Positions 44,023 to 52,247 are shown, counted from the first letter of the stretch. The stretch: 63,543 nucleotides of DNA from Synechococcaceae cyanobacterium (GCA_947378425.1 CANCJV010000021.1:1-63543); one strand, 5' to 3'. Notes: generated by a model not told the origin, from the sequence alone. Program-made: numbers and translations.

Positions 44023-44250
44023 TCAGATCGGCGAGTCGCTCTTTGGTGGCTGGACCTGGGTTGAGCTGGAATTCGAGTTGGGCCAGAGCGCAGCGATCCT
44101 GGCGTTGAGCACGGCATACTGCGCGTTTTCGCGCTTCAGCTGATCGGTCTCGTTCCTCATTTGCTCGGACTCTCTCCTCAGCTGCTGCAACCGCGTCTCG
44201 CGCTCAATCTCTCTGATCTCGTAGTCGACGACGGGATTCCAGTTGAGCAT
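44023..44250 (-). CDS. Small coiled-coil protein overlapping a membrane-protein gene
   Basis: 75 residues from ATG 44250. A charged coiled coil (IREIERETRLQQLRRESEQM, continuing through RNETDQLKRENAQYAV) occupies most of the protein. The ATG lies 47 bp inside the 3' end of the preceding membrane-protein gene, in another frame. The C-terminus is Ser/Gln/Pro-rich. Either it is a separate, translationally coupled gene or the two are halves of one gene split by a frameshift. No family recognised. Confidence 0.5.
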   Translation of the reverse strand: MLNWNPVVDYEIREIERETRLQQLRRESEQMRNETDQLKRENAQYAVLNARIAALWPNSNSSSTQVQPPKSDSPI

Positions 44251-44485
44251 CGCCAAACAGTGTCGCCAGCGAGGCAATGAGGACAGACACTCCAATCTTC
44301 TGATTGAGCCGGATGCTGCTGAATCCAGGGATGCCGACATGGTCGTAGCCTGTGAATAAGGGGATCAGGGCCAGCAGGATTCCGGCGATCACAGTGACCC
44401 AGCCCTGCAGATCCAATCCGAGAAAAACCATAGGCAAGCCGCCAGCCCCGATGACCATGATGGTACGGCTGTACTGAATTGGCAT
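44204..44485 (-). CDS. Small membrane protein (two or three hydrophobic segments)
   Basis: 93 residues from ATG 44485. Hydrophobic segments TIMVIGAGGLPMVFLGLDL, WVTVIAGILLALIPLF and KIGVSVLIASLATLFGD are separated by short loops. After the last one the frame continues for only 14 residues of Arg-rich sequence (LESRRRLRDQRD) that looks out of place, while the other frame offers the coiled-coil protein at exactly this point. Composition is slightly AT-richer than the genome average. Family unknown. Confidence 0.55.
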   Translation of the reverse strand: MPIQYSRTIMVIGAGGLPMVFLGLDLQGWVTVIAGILLALIPLFTGYDHVGIPGFSSIRLNQKIGVSVLIASLATLFGDAQLESRRRLRDQRD

Positions 44486-44805
44486 CCGTGGAGGCACGGA
44501 TTGGTTCTGGCGTTGGGGCGCTCGGGCTCGGATTGGAGGGCGCTTCCGGATGGCCCCGATGACCCCGCGGGACCTGGCTCTTGGACGTGCCCTGCCTTGA
44601 TCGGACGATTCCCGGCTCGGGTAACGGCACGATGCGGTCCGGGATCAGGATTCAGAGCGGAGCCAGGGCGGTTGATCAGCGCGCCCCCCTGATTCCGCTG
44701 CGGTTCCCTTCGTTGTCGTGGGTGTGGTCAGAACTCGCAGTGACGGTGGCGCTGAGGGATGGAGGTGCCGCCGGATTCGCCGTCTGCTCAGTCTCAGTGA
44801 GGGGT
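44486..44805. other. Intergenic region, nothing recognised
   Basis: About 320 bp upstream of the small membrane-protein gene and downstream of gatC. Open frames exist but have no protein-like composition. It presumably contains the promoter of the small membrane protein and the 3' end of the gatC transcript. No hairpin/T-run was identified with confidence. Confidence 0.4.
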
Positions 44806-45099
44806 TCAGGTGCCGAGGATCTTCGGGACGCGGAAGAAATCTCCCTCCCGCTGGGGAGCCAGCTCCAGCAGGTCCTCCCGGACAGGCGTCGGCTCCACCA
44901 CATCGGCGCGGGTCACGTTCACCACTTCCACGGCCCGGGTGGTGGGAGGCACGCCCTCGGTGTCCACCTGCTCCAGGTGGGCGACGTAGTCGAGGATCCG
45001 CTCCAGCTGGCCGGTGTAGGTGGCGATCTTCGCCTCGGGCAGCTCCAGCCGGGCCAGCTGGGCCACTTTGCGAACGTCGTCGGCGCTGATCCTGCTCAT
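44806..45099 (-). CDS. gatC: Glutamyl-tRNA(Gln)/aspartyl-tRNA(Asn) amidotransferase subunit C
   Basis: Small subunit of the GatCAB complex that amidates mischarged Glu-tRNA-Gln. 97 residues from ATG 45099. Typical N-terminal helix [19 protein letters not shown], then [27 protein letters not shown], and a C-terminus ending [12 protein letters not shown] as in the family. The frame is open far upstream, but only this part is GatC. It lies 58 bp downstream of the creatininase-family gene on the same strand. Confidence 0.95.
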   Translation of the reverse strand: MSRISADDVRKVAQLARLELPEAKIATYTGQLERILDYVAHLEQVDTEGVPPTTRAVEVVNVTRADVVEPTPVREDLLELAPQREGDFFRVPKILGT

Positions 45100-45157
45100 G
45101 GTGTGGGCTGGGCGCTGGCTGGCCTGCATTGGAGTCGACGCTAGCCGGCCAGGGGGC

Positions 45158-45979
45158 TCACTCCGCCGGTTCCGCATCGGCCAGAAACTGGCGCAGATCC
45201 TCGGCCAGGGCCTCGGCCGCCAGCTCCAGGAAGCGCTCGCCGTGCTCGGCCTGGGCCAGGAAGGGATCGGAGCCCATGCGGCCGTCGGGATGGCGGCGGC
45301 GGAAGTCCTCGGGGCCGTGGATCGGCCCGGCGGGGGCCGCTTCCGGCAGGGGCCGCTGCTTGCTGGCCAGGCTGGGCTCCAGATGCAGGGTGAGGGCGAT
45401 TTCGCTGGGAGTGGCGTGGTGCCCTTCGCGCTCGCCATAGAGCGTGCGGGCCTCGCGGGTCACGGAGCCAGCGGTGAACCAGTTGGCCAGGCGGCAGCGC
45501 AGCCGATCGGCGCCGGGCAGGCCGCGGCTGGCGGCGGTGCCATAGGCCTGGGCGAAGGCCGCCCGGGCGGTGGCGATGTTGCCGCCGTGGCCGTTGATGA
45601 CGTAGATGCGCTCGAAGCCATGGCGTGCCAGGGACAGCACCACGTCGTGGAGCACGGCCAGCAGCGTGGAGGGCTGCAGGCTGACGGTGCCGGCGAAGCC
45701 CAGGTGGTGTTCGGCCATGCCGAAGGCCTGGGCCGGCGTCACCAGCACGCCGGTGCGGCGACCCACCGCCAGGGCCACGGCTTCGGCCGTGAGGGCGTCG
45801 GTGCCGATGGCGCCTGTGGGGCCATGCTGCTCGGTGGAGCCCAGGGGCACGATCACCCCCCGGCAGCTTCGGAGGTACTGCTCCACTTCCGGCCAGCTGC
45901 GCAACTGCAGGCGAATCGCCTCCAGGCTCAGGGCAGGGCCGCTGCTGGGGCCGGAGGCGAGGGCGGGCGATTCGGTCAT
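45158..45979 (-). CDS. Creatininase-family amidohydrolase
   Basis: 273 residues from ATG 45979. Metal-binding features of the creatininase fold are visible: [14 protein letters not shown] (Glu and His), [11 protein letters not shown] (Asp), the GHGGN signature in [16 protein letters not shown], and a Glu in [12 protein letters not shown]. Family members hydrolyse cyclic amides (creatinine, formamidopyrimidine derivatives) or act in cofactor maturation; the substrate in picocyanobacteria is not known to me. It precedes gatC on the same strand and is divergent from the DUF6679 gene by 58 bp. Confidence 0.88.
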   Translation of the reverse strand: MTESPALASGPSSGPALSLEAIRLQLRSWPEVEQYLRSCRGVIVPLGSTEQHGPTGAIGTDALTAEAVALAVGRRTGVLVTPAQAFGMAEHHLGFAGTVSLQPSTLLAVLHDVVLSLARHGFERIYVINGHGGNIATARAAFAQAYGTAASRGLPGADRLRCRLANWFTAGSVTREARTLYGEREGHHATPSEIALTLHLEPSLASKQRPLPEAAPAGPIHGPEDFRRRHPDGRMGSDPFLAQAEHGERFLELAAEALAEDLRQFLADAEPAE

Positions 45980-46037
45980 CCTGAACACGGCCCGGGGGCT
46001 TCGTTTGCTTAGGATCGACCCTATTCGCGGCGTTCCG

Positions 46038-46334
46038 ATGCTGCAGCGCAAGCTTGATCGCTTTCTTCAGGAGCAGAGACCCGTCTGGATCTACCTGCGG
46101 GACCAGCAGTGTTGGATCGAGGATGCCCTGGTGGTGGAGATCCAGGGCGATCTGATCACCCTGCGCCACGAGGACGACGACGACGACCAGCGTTCCAGCT
46201 GGGAGCTGAGCGTGCGCCTCGACTCGATCGGCGCTGTCAGCACGCGCCTCTCCAGCGTCAGCCGCAGCTCCGGCCCGGACGACATCGTCACCACCGGCGA
46301 CTGCCCGGAGGCGGAACGCCTGGGCAGTCCCTGA
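46038..46334 (+). CDS. DUF6679-like small cyanobacterial protein
   Basis: 98 residues from ATG 46038. The N-terminal block KLDRFLQEQRPVWIYLRDQQ and the following CWIEDALVVEIQGDLITLRH with WELSVRLDSIGAVSTRL match the small conserved cyanobacterial family I know as DUF6679, probably a compact beta barrel. The linker has five consecutive Asp residues. The C-terminus is Ser/Gly-rich. No function is known. The frame is open upstream, but the family begins at this ATG. Confidence 0.7.
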   Translation: MLQRKLDRFLQEQRPVWIYLRDQQCWIEDALVVEIQGDLITLRHEDDDDDQRSSWELSVRLDSIGAVSTRLSSVSRSSGPDDIVTTGDCPEAERLGSP

Positions 46335-46463
46335 CCGGAACTGCCGGCAATGCCCAGGGCTGGCGCTTCGCCAGTTCCTCCAGCTGAAGCCGAACCGTTG
46401 CCAGGCGAGAGCCGTCCGCTGACTGGTTCAGTGATCTGAAAAGGATCAGTGATCTGAGCAGGC

Positions 46464-46601
46464 TCAGTGGGCCGTGCCGTTGCCGTCGTAGTCGTCGCTG
46501 TCGTAGTAGCCGCCCTTGGTGCCGAAGAACAGGGTGGCCAGGCAGAACAGGCCGCTGCCGGCCACCAGCACGGTGCCGAGGTTGAAGGAGCTGAAGTGCA
46601 T
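46464..46601 (-). CDS. 45-residue single-helix membrane protein
   Basis: Short gene from ATG 46601. Residues 6-27 form one hydrophobic helix (FNLGTVLVAGSGLFCLATLFFG). A hydrophilic C-terminus with GTKGGYYDSDDYDGNGTAH follows. The size and layout are those of the small thylakoid subunits of photosystems, cytochrome b6f or NDH-1 complexes. I recognise it as a peptide conserved in picocyanobacteria but cannot name it. The protein-like pattern and clean start argue against chance. It lies alone between the DUF6679 and DUF6165 genes. Confidence 0.7.
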   Translation of the reverse strand: MHFSSFNLGTVLVAGSGLFCLATLFFGTKGGYYDSDDYDGNGTAH

Positions 46602-46782
46602 GCGGGGAGCGGCGAGGCCGTGGGTTTCTGTTGGAGAGTCTGCTCAGAAGCGCGGCGGTGGCGAGCCTGCGATGGCGTTTCACAACAGGGCACCGGCCGC
46701 CGATCGGTCGATCAGGTGGGAACCGGCGCCCGACCGCCTGGCTGGGGCCGCGTCACGTCGGGCGTTCAGGCTCCCAGGCCGG

Positions 46783-47163
46783 TCAGTAGGGGGCGTAGCC
46801 CTTCTCCTCCACGATCAGGGAGCCGTGCTGCTCGTTGATCAGGCGCTTGAGCTGGGAGCGGCGGTCGTTGCTGCGGTACACCGAGCGGGCCAGGGCGATG
46901 AACGCCTCGCCGAAGCTGCCGAGCCGCTCCAGCTCGCGGATGTCATCTTCGATCCGCCAGAGCGTGCGGTTGATCGCCGCCAGCTGTTGCCACAGATCCG
47001 GATCGATCACCAGACCCGTTGCGGCGAGGACGTCCCGCAGCAGGCCCAGCTCCCGCTCCACGTTCTCGAGAGCCTCTCCCTGGAGCTGCTCCAGCTTGAT
47101 TTCGAGGATGGTGAGCTTGTCGACCAGCTCGCCGATCGAGACGGGGATGCGGAGGTCGTTCAT
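46783..47163 (-). CDS. DUF6165 family protein
   Basis: 126 residues from ATG 47163. The N-terminus IPVSIGELVDKLTILEIKLEQL is the signature of a family (DUF6165) usually encoded among lipopolysaccharide or capsule glycosylation genes. The rest is helical with conserved LWRIEDDIRELER and a C-terminal EKGYAPY. No transmembrane segment. Immediately upstream lies the AT-richer patch with an FkbM methyltransferase, another surface-glycan-type gene, so both may be remnants of one glycan locus. Confidence 0.78.
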   Translation of the reverse strand: MNDLRIPVSIGELVDKLTILEIKLEQLQGEALENVERELGLLRDVLAATGLVIDPDLWQQLAAINRTLWRIEDDIRELERLGSFGEAFIALARSVYRSNDRRSQLKRLINEQHGSLIVEEKGYAPY

Positions 47164-48095
47164 CGGGCCATTCAAGGGGATGGCCGGGTGCTGACAGCGT
47201 CCAGCCGCCATCGTCGCCCGACCCTCCTCAAGGTAAGCAGTCCTCGCTGAGGCTGTCAGAGACAATTCGGATCCGAGTCTTCATCGTGCAGCTAACACTG
47301 GCCCAAGCACCCTTTTCATCAATAACGCGGCCCTTCGCTGTAGAGCACGCCTGCCTATTGGTCGGCCCAGCCGTGGAAAAGAGCATTGAATCTGCGCCCA
47401 AACGGGAAGGAGACCTCTCCAGGTTGATCGGCGATTGCCAGCCAGAAACGTCTTTTGGTTGCGCACAATTGAGCAGAATCAGTCTGAAAATAATGTGTAC
47501 TTCAGGGAGGCTGTGGATCATTCATGAATCACCCTGGGGCCAGCCCATTGCCAATGTTGCAAGCAGGCCTGCTCAGTACGCCAGAGCCATCAGCAGTATT
47601 CAGGCCACCATTTTGGTAGTAGTAACTGATAGATGCTTCGAAATCGGGTCTAATCGCATAACCTGTGTCCGTTCCATGGGCCTCAAAGGAGCCATCTTGA
47701 TGCAAGCCATTGAGTTGAGCATTGGTTGTGCCAATAGGCACTAACGTATGGGCATTGAAGTTCCAGGTGTTGGATGCCGCTTCTGCGCCAGCTGAACTGA
47801 GGGGGCGTATGTTTCTTCAAGCTCTTCCCATGGCATCAGAGAGGAGAAGATCATCCAGCGGTTGTCCGGGTCCAACGTGCCGCCGAAAGGCACATGGAAC
47901 TCTTCGATTGAGAGCTGCCAGTTATGGTGTTTTCGCTACATCTGAGATGTTCAGCAGTTGTAGCAATCATCAATTGCCCTGTTCGTGGCCGGTTTGCCGG
48001 GTCTCAATCGCTGAAACCAGTTGCACCGCGGTCGATCTGGCTTTTTCAGGATTCCCTGAGCGCATCTGTGAGGAATGCTCAAAAAATCATCGGGA
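47164..48095. other. AT-richer region with transposase debris, no intact gene
   Basis: About 930 bp between DUF6165 and the FkbM methyltransferase, visibly lower in GC than the flanks. Apart from the transposase relic at 47741-47941, a minus-strand open frame at 47529-47741 encodes a 70-residue segment (for example ASISYYYQNGGLNTADGSG) that looks like the end of some exported or surface protein but has no proper beginning. 47170-47520 holds nothing I recognise. Confidence 0.5.
47741..47941 (-). pseudogene. N-terminal fragment of an IS5/IS1182-like transposase
   Basis: Reading leftward from ATG 47941, the second codon is TAG. The frame then continues through about 60 codons containing LSIEEFHVPFGGTLDPDNRW and SLMPWEELEETYAP. 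Transposases of this group start with M-Y-R and an FGG-PDNRW-IPWxELE block, so TAG probably replaced TAC or TAT. After about 45 conserved residues similarity ends and the frame stops at 47741. The catalytic DDE part is absent, so this is a dead relic. Confidence 0.7.
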
Positions 48096-48896
48096 TCAGC
48101 TTTCTTTGAGTATGTACCAGTCGTCCCACTTGCTAAGAGTTCTCAGTATTCGCTTGTATCCACTCGCATCTAGCAGTTCGTATATCTGTTGGCGAGATTG
48201 AGCTACATAGTTGTGCTCAACGCATATTGAATGTATCGTTCTTTTGTGAAAGTCGAAGTCTTTGGGTATCTCGAGCTCGCTGCTTTCTGTGTCAATCGAT
48301 AAAAGTTGAATATCTTTGGGCGCGTCGTGGGTATCGAGTAAATCTCCTGGAGAGATTGTTTTGACTGCGTACTCCATAGATTCTCGAAGGTGGATGTCGG
48401 GAGCCCGATCGCCGCTATTGGCGTATTGTTGAATGCTTGATAACTCAGGGTTTTCCTTGTCGGCTTTTGCTGCCTCGAGAAAAGTGTATTCAAGTCCGGT
48501 CTCTTTCGCTACGCACCTTGTGTCAATAATGCAGCTTCTGTTGTTGGATAGTGATGCGTGCCAAGTCTTTGCTGGCTCGGCTAGTATGCCATTCCGTCCC
48601 AGTTTCTTCTCTAAAAGCCATGTGTTGCTAGGGCTGACTCCGTCGGTTGCTCCAAGCTCTACAAAAAACTTAGGGGACGAGGTGTTGCTGATGGCGAGTG
48701 CAAATAAGTCCTGTGCAAGCTGTGCTTTGGAGTAGGGCAGGAATGGTGCTATAAGCTCTCTCGAGCTCTTCCCTGGTGCGCTATGAAGAAGTGCGGCTGG
48801 GTTTAGGTTGCGGTAGAGGTTAAGCTCTTTAGCCTGTGCAATCTCGCGCCCCTGCTTGCTGAGGGCCTCTGCCAATGCTTTCTCTAGGTTTGACAA
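48096..48896 (-). CDS. FkbM-family methyltransferase
   Basis: 266 residues from ATG 48896. The FkbM core is visible: FVELGATDGVSPSNTWLLEK (SAM motif I), GRNGILAEPAKTWHASL, CIIDTRCVA, and the late motif DIQLLSIDTESSELEIPKDFDF. These SAM-dependent O-methyltransferases often decorate surface polysaccharides. The gene is AT-rich with codon use unlike the neighbours, indicating horizontal transfer. A coiled N-terminal segment of about 45 residues precedes the domain. The next gene-free DNA to the right contains the second inverted-repeat element. Confidence 0.88.
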   Translation of the reverse strand: MSNLEKALAEALSKQGREIAQAKELNLYRNLNPAALLHSAPGKSSRELIAPFLPYSKAQLAQDLFALAISNTSSPKFFVELGATDGVSPSNTWLLEKKLGRNGILAEPAKTWHASLSNNRSCIIDTRCVAKETGLEYTFLEAAKADKENPELSSIQQYANSGDRAPDIHLRESMEYAVKTISPGDLLDTHDAPKDIQLLSIDTESSELEIPKDFDFHKRTIHSICVEHNYVAQSRQQIYELLDASGYKRILRTLSKWDDWYILKES

Positions 48897-48945
48897 TTAA
48901 AAAAGGAGTTTCCCTATTGTATGAGCCTTCAGTGGGCTCTGCTTG

Positions 48946-49056
48946 GGGCACCTCGAAAAATTCAGAATCTCATGGGTCACGCATAGCGAGAAGCATTGCA
49001 GGCACTGGCTTGCCTGAGGCTCGCAAGGGTGGGATGGGCAATTATTTGAGGTGCCC
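48946..49056. mobile_element. Short inverted-repeat element (MITE-like), copy 2
   Basis: 111-bp segment with terminal inverted repeats of about 17 bp (left GGGCACCTCGAAAAATT, right end reverse-complements to GGGCACCTCAAATAATT, 15 of 17 matching). An internal CAGGCA/TGCCTG hairpin is present. No coding capacity. The ends match the element at 19467-19572, but the interiors differ. It lies between the FkbM gene and the 5' end of the glycosylase gene. Confidence 0.65.
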
Positions 49057-49160
49057 TTAAGTAGTCTTCACCTATCCCCGCCCAAGCCACCCCCATAGCC
49101 ACCACGACCTCCAGCAACCTCCCACTGCTGCTCAGCACGTTCTTCTGCCGCCCCGCCGAA

Positions 49161-49871
49161 GTGGTGGCGCCCGAGCTGATCGGCTGCCTGCTGGTGAAAC
49201 ACCAAGCCAATGGTGCGCTGCTCTGGGGCGTGATTGTGGAAACGGAGGCGTATTGCCAGAGCGAGCCCGCCTGTCACGGGCATCGCCGCCGCACTCCGAG
49301 CAACGAAACCCTGTTCGGCGAGCCAGGGCATTTCTACGTGTACGTGAGTTATGGCATTCACCATTGCGTCAATGTGGTGACCGGCCGTTCGGACTGGGCC
49401 AATGGTGTCTTGCTGCGGGCTGCGGCGCTGCCCGCGGAGCCTGAGCGCAGTGCGGCCGGCCCGGCGCTGCTGGCCCGGCGCTTCGGCCTCGATCGCCGCC
49501 ACGATGCCCAGGCCGCCAGTGCCGAGGCGGGCCTCTGGATGGCGCCGCGGCCGGAGCCTCTGGCCGCTTGGTTGGCTTCGAGCCCGGCAGCCCCTGGCGC
49601 CACGTCGGCGACGGATCCCCGGAGCGGTACCTGCGGCGAGGGCGAACCAAGGCTTCAGAACGCCAGTCATGCGAATCCGGGCATGCCTCTTGTGGTGCAG
49701 ACCAGCCGCATCGGCATCAGCCAGGGCCAGGAACTGCCCTGGCGCTGGTATCTGCGGGCCAGTCGCGCCGTCAGTCGCCGCGCCCCGGGGGATCGCCGGC
49801 CACGCTTCGATGCCCTGGCGGAGTGGCTGGCCTCTGGACAGCCAGCCTCTACGGTTGGGAAACCTTTGTGA
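49161..49871 (+). CDS. DNA-3-methyladenine glycosylase (AAG/MPG type)
   Basis: Base-excision repair enzyme removing alkylated purines. Motifs: LIGCLLVKH, the catalytic region [17 protein letters not shown] with the general-base Glu, [26 protein letters not shown], and C-terminal [17 protein letters not shown]. About 30 residues between [10 protein letters not shown] and [10 protein letters not shown] look inserted. The usable starts are GTG 49158/49161, but family-like sequence ([17 protein letters not shown]) continues upstream in frame to an ATA at 49095 with no ATG, GTG or TTG. The true start is thus unclear, and the inverted-repeat element ends only 39 bp before that ATA. Confidence 0.85.
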   Translation: MVAPELIGCLLVKHQANGALLWGVIVETEAYCQSEPACHGHRRRTPSNETLFGEPGHFYVYVSYGIHHCVNVVTGRSDWANGVLLRAAALPAEPERSAAGPALLARRFGLDRRHDAQAASAEAGLWMAPRPEPLAAWLASSPAAPGATSATDPRSGTCGEGEPRLQNASHANPGMPLVVQTSRIGISQGQELPWRWYLRASRAVSRRAPGDRRPRFDALAEWLASGQPASTVGKPL

Positions 49872-49881
49872 GCGGCGAGCC

Positions 49882-50913
49882 TTGAGCGGCTGGACCCACC
49901 GCCATGTGCTCGATCTGGCGTCCTTCTCGGTCGCCGACTTCGCCACCGTTCTGCAGCTGGCCCAGCGCTTCCGGGCGATGCCGGTGGCGGGTGCCCGCAA
50001 ACTGCCTGCCCTGCAGGGACGGCTGATGACCAGCCTGTTCTTCGAGCCCAGCACCCGCACCCGCAGCAGCTTTGAGCTGGCCGCCCGGCGGCTCTCGGCC
50101 GATGTGCAGAGCTTTTCCCCCTCCACCAGCTCGTTGAGCAAGGGGGAGAGCCTGCTCGATACGGCGCGCACTTATGTGGCCATGGGGGCCGATGTGCTGG
50201 TGGTGCGCCATCGCTGCGCCGGCGTGCCCCGCAGCCTGGCCCGCGATCTGGACCGCAGCGGCGAACGGGTGGCGGTGCTCAATGCCGGCGATGGCTTGCA
50301 CAGCCATCCCAGCCAGGGCCTGCTGGACCTGTTCACCCTGGCGCGTCACTTCAGCCCCGAAGATCCCAGCCCTGAACGCCTGCGGGGGCGCCGCATCGTC
50401 ATCGTCGGCGATGTGCTCCATTCGCGGGTGGCCCGCTCCAATCTCTGGGCCCTGAGTGCCTGCGGCGCCGAGGTGGTGCTCTGTGCGCCGCCCACCCTGC
50501 TGCCCGAGGCCTTCGCCGACTTCGTGGCGGCGCCTCCCCCCGGTCAGGCACTCGATCCGGTGAGCGAGCGCGGGCCGATCCGGATCTGCCGCAGCCTCGA
50601 GCAGGCCCTCCCCGGCGCCGATGCGGTGATGACCCTGCGGCTGCAGAAGGAGCGCATGCACCAGCACCTGCTCACCAGCCTCGACACCTACCACCGCCAG
50701 TTCGGCCTCAGCCAGCGCCGGCTGGACCTCTGCGGGCCCGGGGTGCCGGTGCTGCATCCAGGTCCGGTCAACCGCGGTGTCGAACTGGCCGGCGAGCTGC
50801 TCGATGATCCCAGCCGCTGCCTGGTGGAGGAGCAGGTGCGCAATGGCATTCCGGTGCGCATGGCCCTGCTCTATCTGCTGGCGGCCAGCGGTTCGGCGGG
50901 GCCTGGGGTGTAG
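49882..50913 (+). CDS. pyrB: Aspartate carbamoyltransferase catalytic subunit
   Basis: Second step of pyrimidine synthesis. 343 residues from TTG 49882; this is the only start near the conserved beginning [17 protein letters not shown]. Carbamoyl-phosphate site [16 protein letters not shown], the 80s loop [24 protein letters not shown], the domain hinge [12 protein letters not shown] and C-terminal [13 protein letters not shown] are all present. Loops around residues 180-200 and 230-250 are somewhat Pro/Arg-rich. It starts 10 bp after the glycosylase stop, so they are probably co-transcribed. Confidence 0.96.
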   Translation: MSGWTHRHVLDLASFSVADFATVLQLAQRFRAMPVAGARKLPALQGRLMTSLFFEPSTRTRSSFELAARRLSADVQSFSPSTSSLSKGESLLDTARTYVAMGADVLVVRHRCAGVPRSLARDLDRSGERVAVLNAGDGLHSHPSQGLLDLFTLARHFSPEDPSPERLRGRRIVIVGDVLHSRVARSNLWALSACGAEVVLCAPPTLLPEAFADFVAAPPPGQALDPVSERGPIRICRSLEQALPGADAVMTLRLQKERMHQHLLTSLDTYHRQFGLSQRRLDLCGPGVPVLHPGPVNRGVELAGELLDDPSRCLVEEQVRNGIPVRMALLYLLAASGSAGPGV

Positions 50914-51008
50914 GTGAGGGCTGTTGTCGGATGCACGGTTTGGTGTGGCAGGCCCTCCGGGCCCCGGCGCTTCGACCGCGGGGTCTCCGGGGCGGAGCCC
51001 CAGGGATC

Positions 51009-51359
51009 TCAGAGCAGCTTGAAGCCGTCCAGCACCAGCCCGTAGAGCAGGCCGATGCGGGCCATGTCCAGCAGTTGCAGAGCCAGCTGATCCCCGGGTC
51101 GCAGCAGCAGGCGGCGGCGCAGGCGCACGGCCAGTTCGATTGCGGCCACGCAGATCAGGGCCGAGAGCTGGTCGATGGTGCTGAGCGCCCCGGTGATCGC
51201 CGCCAGGCCGCCACCGATGGCGAAGGCTGACAGCAACACGATCGTCAGCAGCGACAGGCGGCGCCAGGGATTAAGGGCCCAGCTCTCCAGCAGGCTGCCG
51301 GCCTGGGCTACCCGTTGCTGGAAGCGGGTCTGCTGATAGCGCGGCGGCGAGGTGGCCAT
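51009..51359 (-). CDS. Ycf20-like DUF565 membrane protein
   Basis: 116 residues from ATG 51359. It has the conserved segment LNPWRRLSLLTIVLLSAFAIGG, a second hydrophobic stretch (LSALICVAAIELAVRL) and the C-terminal LLDMARIGLLYGLVLDGFKLL, typical of Ycf20/DUF565 proteins of cyanobacteria and plastids. In algae and plants Ycf20 homologs are linked to energy dissipation in photosynthesis; the cyanobacterial role is unknown. Convergent with pyrB. Confidence 0.8.
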   Translation of the reverse strand: MATSPPRYQQTRFQQRVAQAGSLLESWALNPWRRLSLLTIVLLSAFAIGGGLAAITGALSTIDQLSALICVAAIELAVRLRRRLLLRPGDQLALQLLDMARIGLLYGLVLDGFKLL

Positions 51360-51641
51360 GGATCGGGAGATGGGGGTTCGGAAGGCGTTGGGCGGTTCTG
51401 AAACGGACTCAAGCCGCTTGGATGGCTTCGGTACCTGGCTTCGCGGTCGGCAGATCTTCCGCTCCTGCTGGTGATGCCGGCAGGCTCTGCGGTTGTCAGC
51501 GTTGGTTGTGATTCATGGCCTGGCAGTCCTAGGCCAGGCCGTCAATGGGCTGGCTGGTCCGTGACTCGCTGGTCCGTGGCCGGGTGACAAGCGGCTCAGC
51601 GGGCCGGTGCAACGAAGATCGCTGCATGGCAGAGGGCGCCA

Positions 51642-51761
51642 AGGCCATGGGTTGTCGGACAGTTGGCCGGAAGGCAATCGGCTGCCAGGCACTTGATTGC
51701 AAGGTACTCAACTCCGAGGCAAGCAACTCGGAGGCAATCAACTCCGAGGCAATCAGTGGCC
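51642..51761. repeat. Degenerate 15-bp tandem repeat, about eight units
   Basis: Units start AGG at 51642, 51672, 51687, 51702, 51717, 51732 and 51747; the unit at 51657 is more diverged. The best conserved units read AGGCAATCAACTCCG or close to it. The region 51708-51752 contains three near-perfect 15-mers. In one plus-strand frame they would encode LRGKQLGGNQLRGNQ-like pentapeptides, interrupted by a TGA, so this may be a decayed pentapeptide-repeat gene or simple satellite DNA. Confidence 0.75.
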
Positions 51762-52220
51762 TTGCGCAATCAGTTGCACGGCGCAAACAGCGGCACGGAG
51801 ATCAGCTGCCCTGAAGTGGACGCCTCCGGAATCCAGGGCGCCGACCTGGCTGGTTCAGCGTTGCCGGGTTGGTGCAGCTGGAAGCCGGTCGGCGCAACGT
51901 GTTGTGGATCAGGGAGGGACCGCTCCTGGATTGAGCTGGCTCTGGATCAGCGGCTGGCCAGGACATCGCAGGACCAGCTGCGTCAAGGGTTCAAGCCGCT
52001 GCAAGCCCGGCAAATTCGGGGTCGGCGGAACCGTTCGGCGGGGAAAGGGGTGCAGGGCGGCCAGCTGCCAGAGTTTCGGCGGTACCGCGGGATTGAGACC
52101 ACGGCCGTGTTGACTCCGGCGGTGATCCCCATCACCCAGCCCGAGGCCCTGCGTGGCTAGGTCTACACCATCTCTGGCGTCTTGGCATCCTTTTACCCCC
52201 CACTGATAGGGGATGCCAAT

Positions 52221-52247
52221 AAAAAAGCCCTGGCCTGAGGCCCGGGC
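52221..52247 (-). terminator. Rho-independent terminator
   Basis: On the minus strand: GCCCGGGCC, loop TCA, GGCCAGGGC, then TTTTTT. A 9-bp stem with one mismatch and a six-T run. It lies about 120 bp downstream of the minus-strand gene 52369-52566 and should end its transcript. Confidence 0.85.

Noticed and set aside
47529..47741. Minus-strand frame of 70 codons ending NIGNGLAPG
   Set aside because: Looks like the end of a protein but has no beginning; it overlaps the transposase relic junction, so I treat it as debris.
47286..47744. Plus-strand frame of 152 codons in the AT-richer island
   Set aside because: No family resemblance, overlaps relic sequence on the other strand, and no ribosome site.
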